Assembly: GCA_026770585.1 (NCBI GenBank) | Contig: MU646429.1 | Location: forward strand, 571,546 to 582,033 | Origin: Baffinella frigidus | Taxonomy: Eukaryota; Cryptophyceae; Cryptomonadales; Baffinellaceae | Direction of reading: 5' to 3' | Length of the DNA stretch: 10,488 bases | Shown: piece by piece, positions 1-6,085 of the stretch | How positions within the stretch are numbered: position 1 is the stretch's first letter | Layout: every line of letters starts with the position of its first letter | Notes under the pieces: generated by a model | Databases searched by the model: none | What the model saw: only the letters and a program-made list of their open reading frames with translations | Told to the model about the DNA's origin: nothing | Position numbers and translations under genes: made by a program

Positions 1-53
1 CCCCCTACTTTAGACGTGACTGGGAGCAATCATAAGTTGACACAAGGGGAGAA

Positions 54-71
54 TGTACAGGATCCTGTACA
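54..71. repeat. Perfect 18-bp palindrome
   Basis: An 18-bp perfect palindrome centred on GGATCC. Pairing continues outward to about 49-74 with one G/A mismatch pair. It is flanked by two direct AAGTTGAC copies at 35-42 and 81-88. No gene is visible in 1-250; function unknown. Confidence 0.6.
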
Positions 72-178
72 CTCTGCCAAAAGTTGACCTCGCGGCACTG
101 GGGGGACTGGGGGGTTGACTTTTGCGATTGACCACCCTCAGGTCTAGCGTAGTCATCACCCCGGGCAAGTACGTACCG

Positions 179-239
179 CCCCCTAGGACCGTGGGGCTGT
201 GAGGGCTATGGACTAGGCCTACGGTAGGGTCCTAGGGGG
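179..239. repeat. Inverted repeat, 12-bp arms
   Basis: CCCCCTAGGACC at 179-190 is the exact reverse complement of 228-239, enclosing 37 bp. The right arm with its flank (about 216-245, CCTACGGTAGGGTCCTAGG) recurs as a direct repeat near 394-423. The same CCTACGGTAGG and CCTAGG words occur inside the MITE copies at 5051 and 10096, so this may be a decayed relative. Confidence 0.5.
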
Positions 240-254
240 GGTGCGCCTCCGTAC

Positions 255-314
255 CCCCGTCCACGCGCGGATCGCGCCAAGTACTTCCTTCTCCTCCTCC
301 TCCGCCTTCCCCCT
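255..314 (-). CDS. E7 exon copy 1: KAEEEEK mini-exon (20 codons)
   Basis: A 60-nt open stretch on the minus strand. It is preceded by GTGCAG (acceptor-like) and followed by GTACGG (donor-like), phase 0 on both sides. It reads RGKAEEEEKEVLGAIRAWTG. The 3' part of E6a (793-975) encodes the same peptide with two silent changes (GTA/GTC, CTT/CTG) and one replacement (I/M). This silent bias and the conserved GTACG donor are the evidence for coding. The peptide is charged and probably helical; I do not recognise a family. It may be a tail exon of the ML-domain gene on this strand or of a different gene continuing past the left edge. Confidence 0.45.
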
Positions 315-346
315 CTGCACCCCGGGTAAGTACGTCGCGTGGGACG

Positions 347-471
347 TATCGTATACGAACCCGAGGCTCATAACACGACGCCCCTATGGAGTACGCCTAC
401 GGTAGGGTCCTAGGGGGGGGGTGCGCTTCCTTAAGAAGAGAAGAAGCACCCCCTCGGGTTCGTGTACGATA
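347..471. repeat. Inverted repeat, 20-bp arms
   Basis: 347-366 (TATCGTATACGAACCCGAGG) is the reverse complement of 452-471 with one mismatch. The phrase CGAGGCTCATAACA follows the left arm (362-375) and recurs at about 538-551. A fold-back structure of about 125 bp with no coding content that I can support. Confidence 0.5.
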
Positions 472-563
472 CACGCCTCAGGTTCGACACGCGGGTTCGA
501 ATATACGAATGTCCGGGGATCTTCGTATGTACGAAATCGAGGCTCATAACATGGCGCACGTAC

Positions 564-618
564 CCCCGTCCACGTTCCACCCACCCCCGTCCAGCACTTG
601 CTTCTCCGCCTGCTCCGC
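564..618 (-). pseudogene. E7 exon copy 2, diverged
   Basis: The minus strand reads KAEQAEKQVLDGGGWNVDG and ends at a GTACGT donor-like site, like E7 copy 1 and E6a. The second half has diverged (DGGGWNVDG against GAIRAWTG) through an internal CCACCCCCGTCC repeat. The upstream side runs directly into a fold-back element (621-769), so its original acceptor may be lost. A likely relic of the same duplicated exon. Confidence 0.35.
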
Positions 619-620
619 CT

Positions 621-769
621 TGCACCTCAAATCGAACGCGTCTGCGTATTATTTGGTAATAGAAAGACGCGCCTTCCTATTATTCCTGATACGAAGCGGA
701 CGGAATCCATCCGCGGATTAGCACTGATCAGACCTCAATCGAGTTAGTCCACTGTCGATTTGAGGTGCA
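621..769. mobile_element. Fold-back / MITE-like element (15-bp terminal arms)
   Basis: TGCACCTCAAATCGA (621-635) and its exact reverse complement (755-769) enclose an A/T-richer 119-bp interior that differs from the C-rich flanks. A smaller hairpin (GCGGAYGGA-type) lies near 696-714. There is no transposase and no clear target duplication. It sits between two E7-like exon copies. Confidence 0.45.
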
Positions 770-792
770 GGGTATCGTCGCGTGGGACGTAC

Positions 793-975
793 CCCCGTCC
801 ACGCGCGCATCGCGCCCAGGACTTCCTTCTCCTCCTCCTCCGCCTTCTCCTCCTCAGCCGTCTTCTTCCGCACGCTCAGACCCCCAGGGGCACTTGCCCC
901 CCCCCCTCCCTCCCCTCCGGCGTCACCCCCCTCGAACGCGTCCTTCACGACCACCAGGCCACCCACCTGGGGAGG
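793..975 (-). CDS. E6a: full-length 61-codon exon, PPQVGGLVVVKD...RAWTG
   Basis: A stop-free minus-strand exon of exactly 183 nt, between a CGCGCAG acceptor and a GTACGT donor, phase 0 at both ends. From the N-side it shows PPQVGGLVVVKDAFEGGD, a Gly-rich linker, APGGLSVRKKT, then an acidic/Lys run (AEEEKAEEEEKEVLGA) and MRAWTG. The first third is repeated five more times upstream with mostly silent changes, so this strand and frame are real or were recently. No known domain is recognised. Phase 0 entry fits a phase-0 exit from E5a at AAGGAG/GTCCCG, so it could be an extended C-terminal tail of the ML-domain protein; that link is inference. Confidence 0.5.
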
Positions 976-986
976 CTGCGCGGGTG

Positions 987-1136
987 TTACGTCTTCTTCC
1001 TCACACTCAGCCCCCCCGGGGCACGTGGGGCATGCGGGGCGCCCCCGCCCTCCCTGAGGACTCCCCCGTCCCCTGAGGCCGAGTCAGCACCCTCGAAGGA
1101 GTCGTTCACGACCACGAGACCTCCCACGTGGGGAGG
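987..1136 (-). CDS. E6b: exon copy ending LSVRKKT-stop (50 codons)
   Basis: The second copy in the array. It starts after a CCGCACAG acceptor-like site, stays open through PPHVGGLVVVNDSFEGADSAS and the APGGLSVRKKT motif shared with E6a, then meets TAA. The GTAACA at that point could instead be a donor. If terminal, the protein would end in RKKT. Relative to E6a the acidic 3' third is missing. Confidence 0.4.
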   Translation of the reverse strand, partial: PPHVGGLVVVNDSFEGADSASGDGGVLREGGGAPHAPRAPGGLSVRKKT

Positions 1137-1147
1137 CTGTGCGGGTG

Positions 1148-1288
1148 TTACGTCTTCTTCCTCACACTCAGCCCCCCCGGGGGGGCATGCGGGGCGCTTC
1201 CCCCTTCCCCTGAGACCGAGTTTCCTGAGGCAGAGTCCGCCCCCTCGAAGGAGGCCTTCACGACCACCAGGCCACCGACCTGGCGAGG
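1148..1288 (-). CDS. E6c: exon copy ending LSVRKKT-stop (47 codons)
   Basis: The third copy, after a TGTACCGCAG acceptor-like site. It reads PRQVGGLVVVKASFEGADSAS, a short variable Gly/Ser stretch, then PPGGLSVRKKT and TAA at the same place as E6b. The intact frame across the variable middle, and identical termini despite length differences, argue that the reading frame has been maintained. Confidence 0.4.
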   Translation of the reverse strand, partial: PRQVGGLVVVKASFEGADSASGNSVSGEGGSAPHAPPGGLSVRKKT

Positions 1289-1712
1289 CTGCGGTACATA
1301 GAGGTTAACGATGAGCGGAAAACGTGGTCAACCTACACATAAATCAGGAGTTACATAAAGCATGCGTGGCGCCCCCCCCTTCCGCTGAGGCAGAGTCCGC
1401 CCCCTCGAAGGAGTGCTTCACGACCACCAAGCCGCCCACTTGGGTAGGCTGCGGTAGACAGAGGTTAACGATGGGCGGAAAACGGGGTCAACCTCAGCAG
1501 AAACCCAGAGTTACATAACGGAAGGCCTTCCGTAATGTAACTATGCAACATCCCACGAACGGACCTGGGGAGGCTGCGGTACACAGAAGTGAAAGATGAG
1601 TTTATGTTTAGGTTGAAACCGTTTTCCGCGTATCGTCAACTCCCTCTTCCCTGATACCGAATCCACCTCGAAGGAGTCCTTTGGCGACCACGCGACCACC
1701 CACCTGGGGAGG
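1289..1712 (-). repeat. Tandem array of three further E6 exon copies (d, e, f)
   Basis: Exon starts lie at 1448, 1573 and 1712, each preceded by an acceptor-like CAG (TCTACCGCAG, TGTACCGCAG, CTGAGCAG). With E6a-c at 975, 1136 and 1288 this gives a six-unit array with spacings of about 125-161 bp. Copy d reads PTQVGGLVVVKHSFEGADSAS and then runs to a stop. Copy e is cut after the first codons. Copy f loses frame after PPQVGGRVVAK. The preceding 3' intron segment (CGTTTTCCG, CATCGTTAAC, TACCGCAG) is duplicated with copies c and d, so the duplicated unit is 3' intron plus exon. Confidence 0.55.
1510..1541. repeat. 32-bp near-perfect palindrome
   Basis: Centred on GGCC (1525/1526): arms GTTACATAACGGAAGG against its reverse complement, with one mismatched pair. 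It lies inside the E6 array and is absent from the equivalent interval near 1350-1362, where GAGTTACATAA continues into different sequence. This suggests an insertion or local inversion. Confidence 0.55.
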
Positions 1713-1740
1713 CTGCTCAGGTGTTACCCCCCCTCCACGC

Positions 1741-1788
1741 AAGATTGCAGGGCTGACTAACCGCAATCTTATCGCCGAATCCGGCGAT
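1741..1788. repeat. Two adjacent small hairpins
   Basis: AAGATTGC (1741-1748) pairs with GCAATCTT (1763-1770). Directly after, ATCGCCG (1771-1777) pairs with CGGCGAT (1782-1788) around a 4-base loop. No U-run follows and nothing marks them as terminators; they look like remains of inverted-repeat elements. Confidence 0.4.
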
Positions 1789-1824
1789 CGTAAAAGTTCA
1801 TAAACATTCCGTAAGACCTTATGG

Positions 1825-1909
1825 TAGGAAATCCCTAGGGAGCTAGGAATTTCCTATGGGGGGCGAATAGATGGCGAGGTCAGCCAAGCTTTCGTGCGTG
1901 GCTGGACCT
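1825..1909. repeat. Palindrome plus adjacent hairpin
   Basis: 1825-1856 is an imperfect 32-bp palindrome (TAGGAAATCCCTAG against CTAGGAATTTCCTA) around GGGAG, using CCTAGG/AGCTAGGA words seen in the 5051 MITE. A second hairpin follows at about 1877-1909 (AGGTCAGCCAAGC against GCGTGGCTGGACCT). Confidence 0.4.
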
Positions 1910-1921
1910 GTTACCAATCTC

Positions 1922-2058
1922 ATCTCCACAAAAGTATTAATTAATTCCTTTTGGTGCAACGACATTTACTGCACAAACGCTTTACTATTACTTTTATGAG
2001 CAAATCGTGTAGTAATTTTCGTCGCCAAAAGCAATTAATTAATACTTGTATGGAGATT
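1922..2058. mobile_element. Fold-back / MITE-like element, about 137 bp
   Basis: Long imperfect inverted repeat: ATCTCCACAAAAGTATTAAT and onward (from 1922) pairs with the stretch ending TACTTGTATGGAGAT (to 2058). Arms are about 55-60 bp, including a perfect AAGTATTAATTAATT block on one side and its complement on the other, with a short AT-rich loop near 1982-2000. AT content is far above the flanks. No protein is coded and no clear target duplication is seen. Confidence 0.6.
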
Positions 2059-2177
2059 AAATCCCGGTTGTGGTCCACGCGCAAATCAAACGGGCTGTGG
2101 ATTTGTGCGGGGACAGAAACGGGGATTGTTAACAGATCCATTCACGCCGCGTGGAGGGGGCAGCCGAAGTTGAATTA

Positions 2178-2240
2178 GTCCTTATTGCTAGTTAATTAGT
2201 CCTTATTGCTAGTTAATTAATCCGTATTGCTAGTTAATTA
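2178..2240. repeat. Three tandem copies of a 21-bp unit
   Basis: Units at 2178-2198 and 2199-2219 are identical (GTCCTTATTGCTAGTTAATTA); 2220-2240 differs at two positions. A decayed half-unit (GCAAGTTAATTAGGAGCCC) follows at about 2264-2282. A simple short satellite. Confidence 0.85.
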
Positions 2241-2477
2241 AGAGCCCTTACCTGAGTTCTCATGGCAAGTTAATTAGGAGCCCCTATCTGACGGCCCTTT
2301 CCAACGTGAGTAATGGCCACACACTTGGCTTCGCAGAACGGTCCGTTTAGTTTCGCGGTACCAACGGTTGGATTCCTGGTACACGGCCATTTCATTAGCG
2401 GACGTTTCGGCCGGATTTTCGCTCGAAAACTCCTTCGGAACTGAGTCAAGGGAGCTAATAGAGCTACTGGATCGTGC

Positions 2478-2560
2478 GTGGGGGGGGTGCGGGAACTCCT
2501 TGGTAGCAGTAACGACGTTGGATTCGTCGATTTTGGCGAACGCTCTCACGCTTCAGATAT
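2478..2560 (-). pseudogene. E5b: damaged second copy of the ML C-terminal exon
   Basis: The minus strand reads RAFAKIDESNVVTATKEFP against KAFAKIDESNVVSATKEVP in E5a. Changes inside AFAKIDESN are silent (AAA/AAG, GAA/GAG). Upstream of GTGAGAGCG the copy lacks the few bases that carry the Gly-Cys of E5a, so the conserved last cysteine is gone and the acceptor is not evident. It lies about 180 bp past E5a as a tandem duplicate; probably non-functional. Confidence 0.4.
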
Positions 2561-2628
2561 CCGTAGGACCACCGTATGCCTCAACGGTATGGCCTATAGT
2601 AGGGTCGTACGGATGATCTAATTCCAGG

Positions 2629-2744
2629 TTATTCAAGAAATCTCGGTGTAGTCCGCTGTGTGGAGGGCGGGACCTCCTTGGTGGCAGAAACGACGTTGGA
2701 CTCATCGATCTTGGCGAACGCCTTCACGCACCCGCGCTTCTCCC
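2629..2744 (-). CDS. E5a: C-terminal exon of the ML-domain protein
   Basis: It starts after a GGGCAG acceptor in phase 1, matching the phase-1 donor of E4. Read through with E4 it gives ...VELFTETG + EKRGCVKAFAKIDESN. This matches the last strand of ML/NPC2 domains, where a conserved Cys follows a polar D/N-x-x-G turn. The frame then continues VVSATKEVPPS... to a TAA at 2629-2631. Alternatively the exon ends at AAC/GTCGTT or AAGGAG/GTCCCG (both phase 0) and joins an E6 exon. The resemblance of FAKIDESN to an EF-hand helix is probably chance, since no Gly-containing loop follows. Confidence 0.5.
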
Positions 2745-2923
2745 CTGCCCGCCGGAAGGTTATCAAACCACCATGTAAATCTTTGAAAACGACCCGAAAA
2801 AACAAAACCATGTGATACTAACATTTACCATTCAAAACCAAAACCATGTGAAACTAAAATCTACCCTTAACCCTGATATATAAAATCACATCATATGTTT
2901 GAAAGCGGGTCGCGCCCGCCATG

Positions 2924-3020
2924 CGAGGTTACGGCATGCAAAAGGGGGGTGCGCGCCACGCCGTGGCTTACGGTATGCAAAAGGGGGGTGCGAGGTTACG
3001 GCATGCAAAAGGGGGGTGCG
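2924..3020. repeat. Three tandem/interspersed copies of a GC-rich 28-bp unit
   Basis: GGTTACGGCATGCAAAAGG followed by GGGGTGCG occurs three times (about 2926, 2964 and 2993), with GCGCGCCAYGCCGT spacers. The spacer partly complements the unit (GGCATG/CATGCC), so the region can fold. No coding signal; 2745-2920 is AT-rich intron-like sequence with nothing recognised. Confidence 0.7.
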
Positions 3021-3052
3021 CGCCATGCCGTTACTGACGACGGGCGCGGGGT

Positions 3053-3276
3053 AGTGTTTAGTGTTTAGTGTTATGGTTTATGGTTTATGGTTTATGGTTT
3101 ATGGTTTATGGTTTATGATTTATGGTTGATGGGTTCAGGTTTTAGTGTGTACGGTTTAGGGTTGAGGGTGTAGGATTTAGGGTTGAAGGTGTAAGGTTTA
3201 GGGTGTAGGGTGTGGGATTTATGGTTTATGGTTGATGGTTAAGGGCTGATGGTTTAGGGTGTAGAGTTTAGGGTTG
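3053..3276. repeat. Degenerate telomere-like block (GGTTTAGGG / GGTTTATG)
   Basis: About 220 bp of 6-7 base units on the plus strand, starting with TAGTGTT and several TTTATGG units, then TTTAGGG, TGTAGGG and TTGAGGG variants. On the minus strand it begins at the donor-like end of E4 (GTGCAACCCTAAACTC), so it lies in the E4-E5 intron if that gene model is right. Degeneracy and internal position argue against a chromosome end. Confidence 0.75.
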
Positions 3277-3279
3277 CAC

Positions 3280-3318
3280 CCGTCTCGGTGAAAAGCTCGA
3301 CTTGCGCGCGGTACACGC
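3280..3318 (-). CDS. E4: 39-nt ML-domain exon (VYRAQVELFTETG)
   Basis: A minus-strand micro-exon between a pyrimidine-rich acceptor (TTTTTTGGCAG) and a GTGCAA donor, both phase 1. It encodes GVYRAQVELFTETG when completed by the last base of E3. This fits the ML-domain strand G-x-Y-x-V-x-V-E-L-F-x-x-x-G that precedes the final Cys. The exon is too short to identify alone. The case rests on phase agreement with E3a before it and E5a after it, and on two related fragments near 6520 and 6670. Confidence 0.5.
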
Positions 3319-3370
3319 CTGCCAAAAAACATCATGCGAGAGGTCAGCCCACACAGTTTCGAAGGAGATT

Positions 3371-3539
3371 GCATAGGAAAGCGGTTTTAATTTACAACTT
3401 TTGATGATCCTTTTGATTCAATAAAAATTACCGCCCCGGATGTCAATGAAAATTACCACCCCTTAATATACTAGTAAAACTCATTCTGTGAAGTAAATTT
3501 CATTGTCAGAAAGTTTTAAATTAAAACCGTTTCCCTATG
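3371..3539. mobile_element. MITE-like element with candidate target duplication
   Basis: About 169 bp, AT-rich. GCATAGGAAAGCGGTTTTAA and onward at the left pairs with the right end ...TTAAAACCGTTTCCCTATG; the TIR is about 30 bp with a few mismatches. AGATT lies immediately outside both ends (3366-3370 and 3540-3544), a candidate 5-bp target-site duplication. It has no coding capacity, so it would be non-autonomous. It sits in the E3-E4 interval of the minus-strand gene. Confidence 0.65.
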
Positions 3540-3542
3540 AGA

Positions 3543-3712
3543 TTCGTCTGAGACGAAGCGTCAAGGCTCGTAACCTTCTCGCGCAACCACGCCAGGGCAC
3601 TCGAAACATCCACTTTTGGCATCTCTCAAGGGAAACGCCTTGAATTCTTAAGTCAACCACCACAGATCTGTCGTGGATAAGGCGTCGGTTTCCCTCGATC
3701 ATCCTGGCGTGG
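3543..3712. repeat. Hairpin and imperfect fold-back centred on AGATCT
   Basis: TTCGTCT/AGACGAA forms a tight hairpin at 3543-3557. A larger fold-back follows: CCACGCCAGG (3587-3596) with CCTGGCGTGG (3703-3712), AGGGAAACGCCTT with AAGGCGTCGGTTTCCCT, and a central CCACAGATCTGT palindrome near 3660-3670. Arms are unequal, suggesting indels. No gene seen here. Confidence 0.5.
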
Positions 3713-3797
3713 AAGGCGTGATGCTGTTTTGAGCGAGCCCGGCCATCAACAAAACGCACTCGACGAGAAACGCGGGTGAGGGTCGGGGGTGGTCTAC

Positions 3798-3916
3798 ACC
3801 CCACACCCCACACCCCACAACCTACACCCCACACCCCACACCCTACACCCCACACCCTATACCCTACAACCTACACAGCACACCCTACACAGTTCACCCC
3901 ACACCCTACACCCTAC
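3798..3916. repeat. Degenerate CCCTACACCCCACA tandem repeat
   Basis: About 120 bp of 7-base units (CACCCTA, CACCCCA, AACCTAC) on the plus strand, the complement of the TGTAGGG variant seen in the other telomere-like blocks. Translation gives a repetitive GVGCGVW peptide, which I read as a shadow. 3917-4165 has no gene that I can support beyond short telomere-like words near 4100-4160. Confidence 0.75.
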
Positions 3917-4167
3917 GCTGCCTGAGTTCATCTAATCTCCTCAAAATGAGGAGACCAGAAGTTGATTTCCCTGCTTTGTGGTGTAGGTATGTCAACGTGT
4001 GGTAGATATGTCAACGTGTGGAGTGGTGTGCACGCGACTATTCAACCCCACTGTTTGGGTCGGGGTTTGGGGCGCGGGATGGAGGGGGGTTGCGATCGTG
4101 GGATAGAGAGGGTTTAGAGCTGAGGGTTTAGAGTTCAGGGTTTTGGGGTTGGTGGTGGGGCGCAAGC

Positions 4168-4435
4168 TCTCCAAGGGTGTTGACCCAGAGTGGGGGCTTG
4201 AAACTTTCAACCCGACTGAGGCTAGGTGGCGGGGCGAGAGCGCACCCACGGAGTTGACCCAGAGGGGTGTGCTTGAAACCCTACACCGTAAACCCCAAAC
4301 CCTAAACCATTGCGCACCGAGCGATTCGACACAGAGCGGGCGCTTGAAATCCTCAACGCTAATCCCTAATCCCTAAACCCTAAACCCGAAACCAGGGTGC
4401 ACATAGGGTGTTGGCCCAGCGGGGTCGCTCGAAAC
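4168..4435 (-). pseudogene. Four half-copies of exon E3 (FKRPLWVNTLG end) among telomere-like repeat
   Basis: Minus-strand copies at about 4403-4433, 4318-4349, 4237-4280 and 4168-4206 carry only the 3' half of E3: variants of FKRPLWVNTLG, e.g. FERPRWANTLC, FKRPLCVESLG, FKPPLWVNTLG; the 4237 copy has a 1-nt indel. Three end at a GTGCGC/GTGCAC donor-like site where E3a has GTGAGC; the 4168 copy has GAGAGC there. Many differences are silent. Each is followed by CCCTAAA/CCCGAAA-type sequence. They lack the CPIAAG half and an acceptor, so they look like relic duplicates. Confidence 0.45.
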
Positions 4436-4497
4436 CCTCAACCCGCAACCCGCAACCCGAAACTCTAAACCCCAAACCCGAAACCCGAAACCAGGGC
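4272..4497. repeat. Telomere-like CCCTAAA/CCCGAAA block
   Basis: Runs of AACCCTAAACC, AACCCCAAACCC and CCCGAAACC on the plus strand, broken by the E3 half-copies. The orientation is opposite to the blocks at 3053 and 6086, i.e. TTTAGGG-like in the sense direction of the minus-strand gene. Confidence 0.75.
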
Positions 4498-4501
4498 TCA
4501 C

Positions 4502-4605
4502 CGAGGGTGTTGACCCAGAGGGGCCGCTTGATCGTGGCGGTGAAAGCCCCTGCAGCGATGGGGCACCCTCCAACCCGTTCCTGGTTCGGATACTCCCCAA
4601 CCCAC
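4502..4605 (-). CDS. E3a: best intact ML-domain exon (GGCPIAAGAFTATIKRPLWVNTL)
   Basis: A 104-nt minus-strand exon with acceptor TTTGCAG and donor GTGAGC, entering in phase 2 and leaving in phase 1. It encodes [19 protein letters not shown], then AFTATIKRPLWVNTL. Joined after E2 (...SVPEFPLHFP) it gives the run that ML/NPC2 proteins have between the PFPLP-like strand and the G-x-Y strand, including the conserved C-P-I/L pair. Phases match E2 upstream and E4 downstream. Other copies differ mainly at silent sites, so this frame has been under protein-level selection. No enzymatic role is expected; ML domains bind lipids or sterols. Confidence 0.6.
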
Positions 4606-4739
4606 CTGCAAACCATGCCACCATCAGATTCCTAGCTCTGCCTGGGTAAACCTCGGCTCGACGTAAAAAACAATTAGAGCGGAAACGCCAGTAGAAAAGG
4701 GCGGCTAAGTTTTTTTTGGCGAGCCCGGTTTGATCAGGG

Positions 4740-4824
4740 GGGGCGCTTGATCGTGGCGGTGAAGGCCCCTGCAGCGATGGGGCATCCTCCCACCCGTTCC
4801 TGGTTCGGATACTCCCCGACCCAT
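4740..4824 (-). CDS. E3b: second E3 copy, 3' end diverged
   Basis: After acceptor-like TTCGCAG it reads [27 protein letters not shown] with five silent and no replacement differences from E3a over 27 codons. It then loses homology: the PLWVNTL end is replaced by a C-run and TGATCAAACC. With no donor at the usual place it would read into QTGLAKKN. Recently active as coding sequence, but possibly now broken. Confidence 0.5.
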
Positions 4825-4913
4825 CTGCGAACCATACCACCACCAGTCATCATTTTTGCCATCGTCATTTTTGTAAAGTGGCGTATTTGATCGTCACGCT
4901 GGGAGCGACGTAC

Positions 4914-4984
4914 GGGACGTGAAGGGCCCTGCCGCGATTGGGCACCCTCCGACACGTTCCTGGTTCGGGTATTCCCCGACCCAC
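4914..4984 (-). CDS. E3c: short E3 variant with GTACGT donor
   Basis: A 71-nt copy with acceptor GGACCAG and canonical donor GTACGT, phases 2 in and 1 out, the same as E3a, so it could replace E3a in a transcript. It reads [19 protein letters not shown] then PFTS instead of AFTATIKRPLWVNTL. Over the 19 shared codons, 7 differ from E3a and all are silent. A shorter alternative exon is therefore as plausible as a relic. Confidence 0.5.
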
Positions 4985-5050
4985 CTGGTCCAGACGCGAT
5001 GCCACGATCAGATTCGTGTAAGTGTGTTTCACCGGAATCGGTTGTGAATT

Positions 5051-5200
5051 AGTTCGGTAGTTTCTCCTACGACATTGCCTGGGACCTCCTACCGTAGGCC
5101 AAAATCCTAGGACATTTTGGTCCTAGGAGCTAGGAGCCCTACGGCCTACGGTAGGTAGGTCCTACCTAAATCCGTAGGGAAACTACCGAACTTTCCAGGA
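5051..5200. mobile_element. MITE family copy 1 (inverted relative to copy at 10096)
   Basis: AGTTCGGTAGTTT (5051-5063) and AAACTACCGAACT (5181-5193) are perfect 13-bp terminal inverted repeats. The interior is full of nested CCTAGG/CCTACGG palindromes (e.g. GGTCCTAGGAGCTAGGAGCC). Nearly the whole element matches the reverse complement of 10096-10249. The right side also carries TTCCAGG, part of the longer TIR in the other copy, so the left end here is slightly truncated. Non-coding, non-autonomous. Confidence 0.8.
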
Positions 5201-5227
5201 TTTTCCTTATGAGAGTTCTTGATAATC

Positions 5228-5448
<221 letters not shown>

Positions 5449-5461
5449 GGATGGTTCGGTA

Positions 5462-5611
5462 GATCGTGGCCCAGCAGCGATGGGGCATCCTTCAACACGT
5501 TCCTGGTTCGGATACTCCCGAGGAGTCAATCTACCTATCTACCTATCTACCTATCTACCTATCTACCTATCTACCTATCTACCTATCTACCTATCTACTT
5601 ATCTAGCCCAC
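5462..5611 (-). pseudogene. E3d: E3 copy split by a microsatellite
   Basis: The acceptor-side start (GGACCAG then GTGGG, ending at 5607) is intact. The exon is then interrupted by (CTACCTAT)n at about 5529-5604 and resumes as [16 protein letters not shown] at 5515 downward. The insertion puts TAA in frame within a few codons of the acceptor. A small deletion follows CPIAAG and the copy ends at another microsatellite. The remaining codons still differ mostly silently from the other copies, plus one G-to-E replacement. Confidence 0.6.
5529..5604. repeat. (CTACCTAT)n microsatellite inside an exon copy
   Basis: About nine units of CTACCTAT, ending CTACTTATCTAG. The GATAGGTAGATA at 5413-5447 is complementary, so the two tracts could pair around E3d. 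Confidence 0.95.
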
Positions 5612-5688
5612 CTGGTCCACGCGCGAAGTCACCACCAGTCATCGTTTTTGCCGTCACCATTTCGAGGTCGTCATTTGTGTAAAGTGGC

Positions 5689-5719
5689 TTTACAAAAATG
5701 ATAGGCCACTCAAAGTGGC
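5689..5719. repeat. 31-bp insertion flanked by an 8-bp direct repeat, with 10-bp stem hairpin
   Basis: The sequence after E3e matches that after E3c (GTAAAGTGGC ... CACGCTGGGAGCGACG), except for 31 extra bases here bounded by AAAGTGGC at 5681-5688 and 5712-5719. ATAGGCCACT (5701-5710) and AGTGGCCTAT (5714-5723) form a perfect hairpin across the right end. Either a tiny insertion with target duplication or a templated duplication. Confidence 0.6.
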
Positions 5720-5749
5720 CTATTGGTAATCACGCTGGGAGCGACGCAC

Positions 5750-5800
5750 GGGACGTGAAGGGTCTTGACTGGATAGGGCACCCTCCAACCCGTTCCTGGG
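5750..5800 (-). pseudogene. E3e: 5'-truncated E3 copy
   Basis: The minus strand reads QERVGGCPI, then QSRPFTS, ending at GTGCGT exactly where E3c has GTACGT. Upstream homology stops at CCCAGGAACG, so acceptor and first codons are lost. Shares its downstream flank with E3c, so the two arose by duplication of exon plus intron. Confidence 0.45.
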
Positions 5801-5827
5801 TATGATTTTCTCATGCGTTTTTTTTGT

Positions 5828-5932
5828 TGATTTAAAACATTTGGGCAATGAAATTGACTACACATAATAATCTTTACTAGTAATGTTAAAGCACCCGTGT
5901 AGGAATTTTCATTGGTTCCAAATATTTTCAAT
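5828..5932. mobile_element. Fold-back element, about 105 bp
   Basis: An imperfect inverted repeat centred near ACTAGT (about 5879). Left words ACATTTGGG, CAATGAAATT and CTACAC recur complemented on the right as GTGTAGG, AATTTTCATTG and CCAAATATTTT. AT-rich against its flanks. 5933-6085 holds no feature that I can support. Confidence 0.45.
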
Positions 5933-6085
5933 CAAATCAGGTTTCATCTGAGCTCAGGGGTAGCGTCGGTCATGGATCGCCCACCCCTCACACCAAACAC
6001 ATCATATGATGACCGCAAGAAGGGAAGGCTCACGGCAGGGATAGGCGTGAGGCCAGAAGCCCGAGTACCCCAGGAGGGCATGTGA

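Noticed and set aside
760-1308. Proline/arginine-rich 182-residue plus-strand open frame
   Set aside because: Reverse complement of the E6 array; copies keep the peptide and silent-site bias only on the minus strand.
2178-2240. CRISPR-like array
   Set aside because: The 21-bp units are directly adjacent with no spacers, in a eukaryotic context.
2490-2744. FAKIDESN read as an EF-hand on the minus strand
   Set aside because: No Gly at loop position 6 and no acidic residue at 12; the upstream EKRGCVKA and phase match to E4 fit the last ML strand better.
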